Assembly (NCBI GenBank): GCA_963965975.1
Contig: OZ014418.1
Span: forward strand, 6,088,775-6,152,774
DNA: 64,000 nucleotides
Direction of reading: 5' to 3'
DNA from: Xestospongia bergquistia
Lineage: Eukaryota; Porifera; Demospongiae; Haplosclerida; Petrosiidae
The notes below the pieces were generated by a model. It was given only the letters and a program-made list of their open reading frames with translations. It was not told the DNA's origin and did no database searches. Made by a program: the position numbers and the translations under genes. Shown here piece after piece: positions 52,130 to 62,705 of this stretch. How positions within the stretch are numbered: the stretch's first letter is position 1; the number at the start of each line of letters is the position of its first letter.

Positions 52130-52850
52130 ACCAGCACGCCCACGCAGAAACCCTGCAACTGCCGAAAAAAAAGACCTATGCCCACTAAACGGCGAATGCC
52201 AGTCCAATAACATCGTCTACAACGCAGAAGTCGAAAACATGAGAAGAAATGAGAAAAAGGTGTACATAGGCCTAACTGAACACGCCTTCAAGCAGAGATA
52301 TTCCAACCACATGCAATCAATTAGGCACGAGAAATACGGAAATAGCACGGAACTATCGAAGTATGTTTGGCAATTGAAGAAAGAAGGTGAGGAATTCAAA
52401 ATTACCTGGTCAATAAACCGAAGGGCACAAGCCTACTCCAACACAACAAAGCGGTGCAACCTTTGCCTAACGGAAAAGCTCTCTATCATCAACGCCGACA
52501 AAACCACCACCCTGAATAAAAGATCCGAACTCGTCTCAAGATGCCGACACGAAAACAAGTACTATTTAGCACATTTCTCTAGGGATAGGACATAGTTAAC
52601 ACCTCGATGCTATATAACCAGCCCGTACACAGAGTAGTATCCAGCTGTCTGACGATCGCATAACGCGTGAAACTCGGAGTAACAGCAACACAGCGAGAGC
52701 TCTGTTCTTTTGTCCTTTAATTCTGTTCTAACCTGCTCTGTCTAAACGACATCGAGCACTCTTCAACAGACTTAGATACTTCAGTATAATATAATATAAT
52801 ATATATATATATATATATAATATATATATATATATATTAATCTGCATAAA
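52130..52850 (+). mobile_element. 5'-truncated Penelope-like retroelement
   Basis: Starts abruptly after the collagen-array sequence GGGTTGAAATTCTAGACACC and is distinctly more GC-rich than its surroundings. It holds the end of a Penelope-type ORF (GIY-YIG endonuclease, annotated separately), an untranslated tail of about 190 bp (ACTCGGAGTAACAGCAACAC and CTCTTCAACAGACTTAGATA) and ends in a TA-rich microsatellite (52788-52838). The reverse-transcriptase domain is missing. The same tail recurs at 58714-58855. Confidence 0.87.
52145..52595 (+). pseudogene. Penelope-like element GIY-YIG endonuclease fragment
   Basis: The frame is open from about 52179 (CPLNGECQSNNIVYNAEV) to TAG at 52593-52595. 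It contains both GIY-YIG landmarks (IVYNAEV and KKVYIGLTE), the catalytic Arg (FKQRYSNH), KYVWQLKKEG, and a metal-binding Glu in CNLCLTEKLSIINA. This arrangement, with a CxC-CPL-type Cys cluster before the nuclease and a terminal SELVSRCRH, is the hallmark of endonuclease-bearing Penelope-like elements. An upstream Cys motif (KPCNCRK) is in another frame; an 8-A run at 52165-52172 has probably gained one base. It is therefore truncated and frameshifted. Confidence 0.88.
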
Positions 52851-54294
52851 ATAGCCATTGCATTAGCATAACTGCTGTCACAAGCACTTTGAATTTAGCT
52901 TGATAACTGATCAAGTTTAGAAACCAAATAAAATGTCTTTGAGCAGTTGTATAGCTACTACCAACTCTCTAGTCTTCAAACTTAGTTTCCCTACAACAAT
53001 AAATAATCTTAAGATGATTTTTACAAATATGTTCTTGTTAGAATTACAATCTGTTTCCACAAAATATCAAAAACTATAATAAATTGTACTTATAGCAGTA
53101 TCTACACCATCTATCAGAATATTGAACAGTGTCCATTTGAATAATTCTAAGTAGATATAGTAATTATTAACATACATTGCTATAAATACATTTTATTTGG
53201 ACAATTACAAATGCTTCGTCAGTTGGTTTAACTGATCTTAATAATTAATTACTATATGAAAAATAATATACAATTATAACATCTAGTATGATGTTTTGTT
53301 AGTAATGAGTATTAATTATATTTCAGCAAATGGTAGAGAATATTTACTAAATGGACCCAAATGTTGTGCTTGTCATAGTGACCATTTATGTTGGAACAAT
53401 GGCAGGCCCTATCTACCATATACTGGTATGTTCATTGGAATGATTAACTTTACTGAAGTGATCATTGTCATTATTTTTAGTAGCAATTTCATGAGGTTAT
53501 AGTACTAAAGTGAATATCCAAACAAAGACAACTATACTACAGGTCTTGAGAATTAATCTGACCTTGTCTTTCACTATATCATAATATAATGAAAGACAAA
53601 GTTAGTTTAATTTTTAAGACCTGTAGTACAGTTGTCTCTGTCATGTCTATTTTTGAATATATATTTGAAACATTGCATACTTCAAATAGCATTCACATAG
53701 ACTTATAAAAACTGTTATACACATGGATACTGCTATTGTGGAGTCAGTGATCTTAATTTTGGTCTTCACTTGTTTTGGAATTATGACATGTTTAATACTA
53801 CATATTATGGATTATGTTATATGAAAGCAACTTTGATAAAATAACTACTGTTATACATGGCAACCTATGAATATTATTAGTGCTGCTGCTAGCACTTCAA
53901 ATTACTACTTCCTACCTTATAGTAATATATTAGATAAATCATTGTTTTATAGCTAGGTTGTAATGTTGGTATCATATTATATATGTCATATGGAAGAAAA
54001 AGCTGGTTTTAGTCTACTAAATATACTAGACTAGATCATCAATGTTTGCTCCTCTCTTGTTTGTTGCAATGATATTTTGATGAGATATAGCCCCATACTT
54101 GTGGGAGGAGTTTTATAATAACTAGCAGCAGTTGTGGTGGAGGTATACAAGCTTGCTAATGCAAATTTATTTTACTATGAAGAAAAGATTTTTGTAGGAA
54201 AATTTAATGATAGAACAACTACATGTATAGGGAATCAAATCATTGTCAATTACTACTTTAATTATTAGTTCATTGTGTAGAGATTATAACTACT
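52851..54294. other. Spacer with foldback element
   Basis: No gene supported. It is similar to 58878-59975 (shared TTAATCTGCATAAAATAGCC and later tracts), and its right part resembles 62340-62700. A foldback lies at 53526-53637. Confidence 0.6.
53526..53637. repeat. Foldback inverted repeat, arms of about 50 bp
   Basis: The left arm starts AGACAACTATACTACAGGTC and the right arm ends with GACCTGTAGTACAGTTGTCT, its near-exact complement, with a short AT-rich loop at about 53576-53590. It is absent from the paralogous spacer near 59210-59280, so it may be a small foldback transposable element; no clear target duplication was found. Confidence 0.75.
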
Positions 54295-55345
54295 TTACTT
54301 GGTACACACCACACAGGAGAGTTCCTTGGATTCATCATAAGGAGGACAGAGGCCATTACTACATTTAGCTTGTACATAATTGAACAAAGCTCCATCATTG
54401 TCAGCTTCACTCCCAGGAATACCCACAGCATTTTCATCGACACATTCATAGACAGAATTTCGTTTGTGAGTGTATCATTCTGTCATAAGGTAGCCTTGGT
54501 ATCCTGTAGTCCATGTTGTTGGACAGATGATTTTTGTATTGTCCTTCATAACTGTTACGAGCAAACAATTAGTACAGTTGAATTTCCCTTTCTCTTTTAA
54601 TTCTATACAAGTACATTGTAGTTTTGTCCTTCTTTATCATCAGCTTTACAGTTGTTACTGTAAGGCAAACAAAGGCAATCATTCTATTGTATTAATTCTT
54701 ACATACCTTGAGGTTCCTCAGTTGGACAATTTCCTTTTACACTGGAGGTAGCTATAATTATAGCTGTGAAGAGAATGATTTAAAGCTTGAAATGAATGTA
54801 GAGCTAAGGTTTTTATTTCTTGAAAAAGTTTGCGATCTGCAATTTTGTTCTTTCTTGGCTCTTTATATAGTCATTTGATTTAAAAATGTAATTAGCTCCA
54901 CCTCCAGTATGACTGTAATGACTCCCAGCAGCTTCCCCCTTATAGAGCAGTTGTGTTCTTGTTGTATTTGGACAAGCAAATCTTCCCCATCTTGTAAAGA
55001 CCACACCCCCATTTCTTAGTTCAGGAGGTCCTTGTAGTCCTTGTTCTCCCTTGTCTCCTTTTATTCCATCTTTACCATTGATACTATTTTTCCCATGTAA
55101 ACCAGCTGGTCCAGGATGACCAGGTATTCCATCACATCCCTGTACTATTTGAATATGAGGTGTGTTTTAGTGTTATCTGTAGAAGAAACACATCTCTTAT
55201 ATCGACTATTTTCACCTGTATTAGGCAATGTTTAAAATATCTAATAATATAATGAGTAGTTACCTTGTACAGCAGCTGTAGTACACTCCTTCCATTCCAC
55301 AGTCAGTAAGAGTATAACCAAGAGTGATAAGGTTTGTGTCATCAT
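54295..55345 (-). pseudogene. Collagen-FReP-collagen mosaic pseudogene (chimera 2)
   Basis: On the minus strand: exon 1 (55264-55345) and the 5' half of a short-chain collagen down to about 54890; then a FReP signal exon and linker (about 54780-54540); then the 3' end of a short-chain collagen (about 54527-54295, ending at the usual CVVCTK stop). The entry into FReP-type sequence occurs at the same place as in chimera 1 (after GGGANYI, with the shared tract CTTTATATAGTCATTTGATT). The exit joins within TTTTTG / TATTGTCC. A base is missing in the linker (AACACTAAAACACACC), leading to an early TAG. The leader is shortened as in chimera 1 (TATA box at 55375-55383). Confidence 0.85.
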
Positions 55346-55389
55346 GTTGAATTAATAATACGTAACTGTCAGTTCTTTATATAATGATA

Positions 55390-55913
55390 AGTTGTTGACA
55401 AGTTAAAACAAGGTCTAGAGTGTAAAGGTGTTTGTATGTGAATTGGAGATTCCCTGATGGATTAGGTTTTTTGACCAAAGGAGACAGGAGGACGGATACA
55501 TTTAATGGTACTATGGTAGAGATCAGTGAAAACCATCCTCTTTACATTGAAAGGGGAAGGTAAGACCTTCCCTTGTCTTTTTATCCAGTTATCTATCACT
55601 GCAGTGGTTATTGCTTCACAGAGCAAGGTCTGGGATGGTCTTAACCAAGAGGACATGTTTCTTTAGATTGCTTATTAGATTAGTACAGTGGTTATTGCTT
55701 CAAAGAGCAAGGTCTGGGAAGATCTCAAGCAAGAGGCCATATTTTTATAGAATACTTATAGATTACAAGTCCAATTTAACCTTGTGTAGTTGTGTTAATA
55801 GTTGGTTGTCTCTGTTATTTTAGTGGTGTACTCATATCTGACATTGTCAAGTTCATACATGTCAGAGAAGACTTGTAACAGCTGAATGGTACTTGTTTGT
55901 GTACTATGTCACA

Positions 55914-55951
<38 letters not shown>

Positions 55952-57015
55952 TTATTAACCTGTATGAAATAACCATTACAATCAATGGATTTAATTACTA
56001 CCTCAAGCATTTTGAATTGAGCACTGTAATAGATCAATTTTTAAAACTCTCTGTAACTCAATAAAACATCTTTGAGCAGTTCTATAACTTCTATCAACTC
56101 TCTGGTCTTCAAACTTAGCTCTCTTACAACACCAACAATGCCAATAAAATAATCTTAGGATGATTTTTACAATTATATTCTTTTAGATTTATAATCTGTT
56201 TTCACAAAATACCAAGAACATTAGAATTTGGCTTATGCAGTAGCTATATCACCTTGTATCAAAATATTGATCAGTTCAAGGTGTGATTTGTATATATGTG
56301 ACAATTAGAGTACTTATAATGAAATTAAAGGACATGAAGTGATTATTAGCATGCCGTGCAGTCACTGAATTTCATTTGATCAATTACAAATGCTATTTCA
56401 GTTGAATTAACTAATCTTAATACTAAATTACTTTATAAAAAGTAATACACTATTATAATAACTAATGTGATGTTTTGTTAGTAAAGAATATTCAATAATG
56501 TTATTGTGATCTATATCAATGAAGAAATTGTAGCATTAGGTATAGTGCACTTGTATTAGAAAGCTGATGTTAATACTATTGGATGCTTTAAAACCTTTGA
56601 GGTAATCCTTGTGGTAATTAAAACTTAGAGCACAAGTAACCGCTAACATTAGAGACAAACTATATTGATTATAATCAAATTACCACACTACACTCAATAT
56701 ATATCATCACTTTGGTGTTATATAGTTCTTTATCTTTCATACATGATTTTGTGGTTTATATTAATTTATAACATCTGCCTAGTATGCAGCAATTTCTATT
56801 CTATCCAAAATAAGATTATAAAAAGCACAAGTCTTTGTAGCCTGCGTTTTACTTTTTAAAAGTTAGCATGAGATAATATCACAGTTTGTAATGCTAAATT
56901 TTATTTTGTTTTGAAGAAATGATTTTGGGAATTGATTGAAGAACTACATGTATAATAAAATCATTAATCAAATTATTATCAATTACTACTTTAATTGTTA
57001 GTTCATTGTATTAAG
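55390..57015. other. Spacer of the collagen array
   Basis: Homologous to 47580-48936, including the duplicated GTGGTTATTGCTTCA segments at 55600-55740 and a TA tract at 55917-55947. No gene seen. Confidence 0.7.
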
Positions 57016-57027
57016 ATTATAACTACT

Positions 57028-57911
57028 TTACTTGGTACACACCACACAGGTGAGTTCCTTGGATTCATCATACGGAGGACAGAGGCCATTACTACATTTA
57101 GCTTGTACATAATGAAAACAAGCTCCATCATTGTCGCCACTACTACCAGGAATACCTTCAGCATTTTTATCAACACACTCATAAACAGAGTTTCGTTTGT
57201 GATTATATCGTTCTGTCATAAGATAGCCTTGATATTCTGTAGTCCATGTTGTAGGACAGGTGATTTTTGCTGGTATCATAAGATATGATACTCTAGTAGA
57301 AGCATAACAGACCACACAAGGAATGTTATGATTATGTAGGTGGTTAGAAGGACCTTCACTATGAATTTGATATTCTGCTCCATAGATAAATGACTGGTGA
57401 TCAGCTGCACCACTGACATATAGAAGAAACTCAGGTTCATCTGGTAAACAAATGTAATTAGCTCCACCTCCAGTGTGACTCCAGTGACTCCCAGCAGCTT
57501 TCCCCGTATAGAGCAGTTGTGTTCCTGTTGTATTTGGACAAGCAAATCTTCCCCATCTTGTAAAGACCACACCCCCATTTCTTGGTCCAGGAGGTCCTTG
57601 TTCTCCTTTGTCTCTTTTCACTCCATCTCTACCATTGATACCATCTTTCCCAGGTGGACCAATTGGTCCAGGAGGACCAGGCATTCCATCACGTCCATCG
57701 CGTCCTTGTAATATTTGAATATAAGGTGTGTTTGTAGTGGTATTTGTAGAAGAGATACATCTCTTATCTCGACTAGTGTCACCTGTAGTAGAAATGTTTA
57801 AAATATCCAGTAGCATATTGAGTAGTTACCTTGTACAGCAGCTGTAGTACACTCTTTCCATTCCACAGTCAGTAAGAGTATAACCAAGAGTGATAGGGTC
57901 TGTGTCATCAT
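57028..57911 (-). CDS. Short-chain (spongin-type) collagen, copy 5
   Basis: Exons 57830-57911 and 57028-57782 with a 47-nt phase-1 intron; 278 residues. The signal peptide, RDKRC linker and C-domain ([59 protein letters not shown]) match copy 2. One Gly of the triplet repeat is replaced by Arg ([13 protein letters not shown]; copies 2, 6 and 7 read GVKGDKGEQG), which would interrupt the triple helix once. The ATG is 95 bp after a TATATAAAG box. Confidence 0.92.
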
Positions 57912-58005
57912 GTTGAGTTAGTTGTACAGGAAGATATCCACTTAAAGTAGTTGTTGAGTTAAAGAATCTTTCTCTTTGGATAGTTAAATATGTAACTTGT
58001 CAGTT

Positions 58006-58014
58006 CTTTATATA
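58006..58014 (-). promoter_or_regulatory. TATA box of collagen copy 5
   Basis: TATATAAAG on the minus strand, 95 bp before the ATG at 57911. Confidence 0.65.
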
Positions 58015-58484
58015 GTGATGAGTTGTTGACAAGTTATAACAAGGTTTAGAATATAAATGTATTAATATGTGGAGTAGTGATTCCCATATGGGTTGGACTT
58101 CTAGAGACTAGAGATTAGTAAAGTACAATTTAACCTTGTGTAGTTGTGAACTTGTGGTAATAGTTGATTGTCTCTGTTAGTTTAGTGGTGTACTCATATC
58201 TGACATTGTCAAGTTCATACATGTCACAGAAGACTTGTAACAGCTGAATGATGTTTGGCTTCTTTATAGTACTTGTTTGTGTAAATATGTGGCTTCTAAG
58301 TACTGCTCTCTAAAAATAATATACAAAACACTATCAAAGTAACAATGACTTTATTAAATGCAACAAAATTGAGATTTTGTTTGATATAATTATATATAGA
58401 GCACATTTTTGACTTTGTTGATATATTTGCTTTCATTTGCAATGTTAACAAATGACCAATGCTTATTTCACATTTATGCACATA

Positions 58485-58584
58485 CCAGGCAGTCCTTGAT
58501 TTTGGGCCACATGACATATATATATATATATTGTATATATATATACCAGGCAGTCCATGATTTTGGGCCACGTGACATATATAT

Positions 58585-58625
<41 letters not shown>
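58485..58625. repeat. Duplicated TA-flanked segment
   Basis: TACCAGGCAGTCC(T/A)TGATTTTGGGCCAC(A/G)TGACA occurs twice (58485-58517 and 58543-58577), each followed by a TA tract. A diverged relative with GATTGTTTTGGGCCACATGG is at 59438-59457. This is probably a short dispersed repeat that expanded with its TA tail. Confidence 0.7.
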
Positions 58626-58626
<1 letters not shown>

Positions 58627-58627
<1 letters not shown>

Positions 58628-58797
58628 CAGAATTAAAGGACAAAAGAACAGGGCTCTCGCTGTGTTGCTGTTACTTTGAGTTTCACGCGTTATGCGATCA
58701 TCAGACATCAGACAGCTGTCTGATGATCGCATAACGCATGAAACTCGGAGTAACAGCAACACAGCGAGAGCCCTGTTCTTTTGTTCTTTAATTCTGT
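58627..58797. mobile_element. Head-to-head Penelope-like element tails (palindrome)
   Basis: The right arm (58714-58797) matches the 3' tail of the Penelope-like element at 52632-52735. The left arm is its inverted copy, with only a 7-nt asymmetry (an extra ATCAGAC) and one or two mismatches. The tail then continues to about 58855. No ORF remains. The flank after the tail (58878 on) is paralogous to that after the element at 52850, so both descend from one insertion carried by duplication. Confidence 0.85.
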
Positions 58798-58877
58798 TCT
58801 AACCCGCTCTGTCTAAACGACATCGAGCACTCTTCAACAGACTTAGATACTTCAGTATATATATATGTATATATATT

Positions 58878-59975
58878 AATCTGCATAAAATAGCCATTGC
58901 AACCAATGGATTTAATAACTGCTGTCACAAGCACTTTGAATTTAGCTTGATGACTGATCAAGTTTAGAAACCAAATAAAATGTCTTTGAGCAGTTGTATA
59001 GCTACTACCAACTCTCCAGTCTTCAAACTTATTTCCCTTCCAACAACAACAATACCAATAAATAGTCTTAAGATGATTTTACAAATATGTTCTTGTTAGA
59101 ATATTATCTGTTTCCACAAAATATCAAAGACTATAATAATTTGGACTTATAGCAGTATCTACACCATCTATCAGAATATTGAACAGTGTCCATTTGAATA
59201 ATTCTAATCAAATAAAGTAGATATAGTAATTATTAACATTCACATAGACTTATATCAACTGTTATACACATGGATACTGCTATCATGGAGTCAGTGGTAT
59301 TGGTTTTCACTTGTTTTGGAATTATGACATGTTTAATACTACATACTATAACTATAGATTGCCCTTTTAATACGTAAAGTTTCTACAAGATCCCCTATTT
59401 TTTGCCTGGCACATTGCAAATGCCAGACAATCCTAAGATTGTTTTGGGCCACATGGTATGTATCTAAATTTATGTATATATACCTCTGGATGTCCTCTCA
59501 TATCATTTTAATATGTTATTGTTATATAAAAGTAACTTTGATAAAATAACTACTGGCAACCTATGAATATTATTAGTGCTGCTTCTAGGACTTCAGATTA
59601 CTACTTCCTACCTTATAGTAATATAATAGATAAATCATTGTTTTATAGCTAGGTTGTAATGTTGGTATCATATTATATATGTCATATGGAAGAAAAAGCT
59701 GTTTTTAGTCTACTAAATATATTAGACTAGATCACCAATGTCTGCTCCTCTCTTGTTTGTCACAATTATATTTTGATGAGATATAGTCCCATACTTGTGG
59801 GAGGAGTTTTATAATAACTTTAGCAGCAGTTGTGATGTTGTTATACAAGTTCACTCTTATATCAAGTTTATAATATAAAATTTATTTTGCTATGAAGGAA
59901 TGATTTTTGTAGGAAAATTTAATGATAGAACAACTACATGTATAGGGAAATGAAATAATTGTCAATTACTACTTT
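58878..59975. other. Spacer paralogous to 52851-54294
   Basis: No gene seen. It lacks the foldback present at 53526-53637 and carries a relative of the GGGCCACATGG repeat at 59438-59457. Confidence 0.6.
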
Positions 59976-60019
59976 AATTGTTAGTTCATTGTATAGAGAT
60001 TACAACTTCTACAACTTCT

Positions 60020-60901
60020 TTACTTGGTACACACCACACAGGCGAGTTCCTTGGATTCATCATAAGGAGGACAGAGGCCATTACTACATTTAGCTTGTAC
60101 ATAATTAAACAAAGCTCCATTATTGTCAGCTTCACTCCCAGGAATACCTACAGCATTTTTATCAACACATTCATAAACAGAGTTTCGTTTGTGATTGTAT
60201 CGTTCTGTCATAAGATAGCCCTGATATTCTGTAGTCCATGTTGTAGGACAGGTGATTTTTGCTGGTATCATAAGATATGATACTCTAGTAGAAGCATAAC
60301 AGACAACACAAGGTATGTTTCGATCATGTAGATGGTTAGAAGGACCTTCACTATGAATTTGATATTCTGCTCCATAGATAAATGACTGGAAATTAGATGT
60401 ACCACTGACATAGGCAAGAAACTCAGGTTCATCTGGTAAACAAATGTAATTAGCTCCACCTCCTGTGTAAAGGTGATCACTCCCAGCAGCTTTCCCCTTA
60501 TAGAGCAGTTGCGTTCCTGTTGTATTTGGACAAACAAATCTTCCCCATCTTGTAAAGACCACACCCCCATTTCTTGGTCCAGGAGGTCCCTTTGGTCCTT
60601 GTTCTCCTTTGTCTCCTTTCACTCCATCTTTGCCATTGATACCATCTTTCCCAGGTGGACCTGCTATTCCAGGAAGCCCAGGCATTCCATCACGTCCATC
60701 ACGTCCTTGTACTATTTGAATGTAAGGTGTGTTTGTAGTGGCATCTGTAGAAGAAAGACATCTCTTATATCGACTATTGTCACCTGTAGTAGAAATGTTT
60801 AAAATATCTAATAGCATACCTTGTACAGCATTTGTAGTACACTCCTTCCATTCCACAGTCAGTAAGAGTATAACCATGAGTGATAGGGTCTGTGTCATCA
60901 T
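60020..60901 (-). CDS. Short-chain (spongin-type) collagen, copy 6
   Basis: ATG at 60901. Either a single 293-codon frame or, more likely by comparison with copies 2 and 5, two exons (60820-60901 and 60020-60783) around a 36-nt intron (GTATGC...CTACAG), giving 281 residues. Signal peptide [20 protein letters not shown]; Gly-X-Y run from [20 protein letters not shown] to GPKGPPGP, one triplet longer than copy 2; C-domain complete through CVVCTK. One distinctive change is [12 protein letters not shown] in place of [12 protein letters not shown]. Confidence 0.93.
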   Translation of the reverse strand: MMTQTLSLMVILLLTVEWKECTTNAVQGMLLDILNISTTGDNSRYKRCLSSTDATTNTPYIQIVQGRDGRDGMPGLPGIAGPPGKDGINGKDGVKGDKGEQGPKGPPGPRNGGVVFTRWGRFVCPNTTGTQLLYKGKAAGSDHLYTGGGANYICLPDEPEFLAYVSGTSNFQSFIYGAEYQIHSEGPSNHLHDRNIPCVVCYASTRVSYLMIPAKITCPTTWTTEYQGYLMTERYNHKRNSVYECVDKNAVGIPGSEADNNGALFNYVQAKCSNGLCPPYDESKELACVVCTK

Positions 60902-60987
60902 CTTTGGTTAGTTGTACAGGAAGATATTCACTTGAAGTAGTTGTTAAATACTCTTTCTTTTGGATAGATAATGTGTATCTATCAGTT

Positions 60988-60996
60988 CTTTATATA
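60988..60996 (-). promoter_or_regulatory. TATA box of collagen copy 6
   Basis: TATATAAAG on the minus strand, 87 bp before the ATG at 60901. Confidence 0.65.
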
Positions 60997-62695
60997 GTGA
61001 TGAGTTGTTGATACGTTAATGAATAGTTTGAAGTGTAAACATATTTATATGTAGAATGATGACTCAGCAAAAGGTTGGCAAAAGGAGACAGAAAGACAGG
61101 TACATCAGTGACAGAGGTCAGGGAAAACTACTGACAGATCTACACTTATTACTTCAATGAATGTAGGTTATCATAATAGTAGTCATTGCATGAGTGGGCA
61201 TTGTCTGGGAAGATCTCAATATCTAAGATCTTATGGACATGTTAATGTAGACAGTTGATATAAGATTCAAAGGAGATGGTAAAAGACTTCAGTTTACCAG
61301 TGGATTTGTTAGAATGTATGTATCACTAATGTCTTTGTGTGTTTGGATCTTCCTTATTATATGAGGAGTTTAACACTATATACAGTATGGAGATGAATGA
61401 GATAACCATGTTTGTCTTAATGATAATATTGAAACACAAAGGTGGTAATGTTCATCCTTGTACAATTAGTGGTGTGAACTGTTCAACAAAACTAAAGTGA
61501 AGTTTGAAAAGAATAATTTTACCCACATCTTAGTTGTCTAGATAATATAATTATCATTTAACATTACAAAATGTGATTGTCTGTAATCAAAATAGACTTT
61601 AGTTCAAAAGTATTTCAATGGACTTAAAGGTCGTTTTTGTGATTAGATAATAATAGACTTGTTTAATCACCCATTACATTTGAAATTGGAGTTTTTAACT
61701 TCACAATTTCCATGGCAATCTTGGTTGACAATAATGTTGAGTTGATATTGAAAATTAATTAAAATTAGTTATAATTTTGACATTGGAATTCAAACGATTT
61801 ATTAATTTGATATGTTTACCAAAAAGGATGTTTTTTTAGTATATTAGTTTTGGTTTCTTGTTTACTTTTAGTAACAGTACTATTATCAACACAATAACAC
61901 ATACCAGCTATATTAACACAAGTACATACTGCAGTAAACTTGAAAAAAATGCTTTTTATTTCAAACACATAACTAAACATACTATGAATATTAGAAATAT
62001 CAAGTGAAGTAGAAAGGTTTGTAGATGTTTTACAGAATTATAATAAAATCAGAAAATCAAGACATCTTTCAGGTAAACAGTAGCACTACCAATGTAGGGA
62101 TGGCACAATGTTCTTTCTTTTTTTCTTTTATTTATGCCACTATAACTATAAATGTAGTAGGTTTTTAAAGACTATTTTTACACAGAAATATATATTATCA
62201 CATGAGGTATTCGCTTAGAAGTCTTATTTCGGTTTATTTAGCAATGAAAGTATTGATTTATATAAAGCTTGGAGTAGCCTCTGTGGCAGACACTATTTTT
62301 ATGAGTTATAATTATATTCATGAGGAAAACAAGTAAATGTTTTAGCTAACTTATAATTCAAGGTTGTAGTGTTGATATCATATTAGATATGTCTAATGGG
62401 AAAAACAGCTGGTTTTTGTCTATTAAATATACTAGACCAGATGACCAATGTCTACTTCTGTCTTGTTTGTTGCAATTATATTTTAATGAGATATAGTCCC
62501 ATACTTGTGGGAGGAGTTTTGTAATAACTTTAGCAGCAGTTGTGGTGGAGTTATACAAGCTTGCTACCGCGAAATTTATTTTACTACGAAGGAAAGATTT
62601 TTATAGGAAAATTTAATGATTGAACAATTACATATATTAGGGAAATCAAAGCATTGTCAATCACTACTCTAATTATTTGTTCATTATATAGACAT
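60997..62695. other. Spacer between collagen copies 6 and 7
   Basis: No gene supported. 61010-61120 and 61680-61830 are repeated after copy 7 (63700-64000), and 62340-62700 resembles 53950-54290. The middle is unlike the other spacers. Confidence 0.6.
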
Positions 62696-62705
62696 TACAG
62701 TCTCT

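Noticed and set aside
58296-58762. Tyr-Ile rich frames
   Set aside because: Translations of TA repeats and the Penelope-like palindrome.
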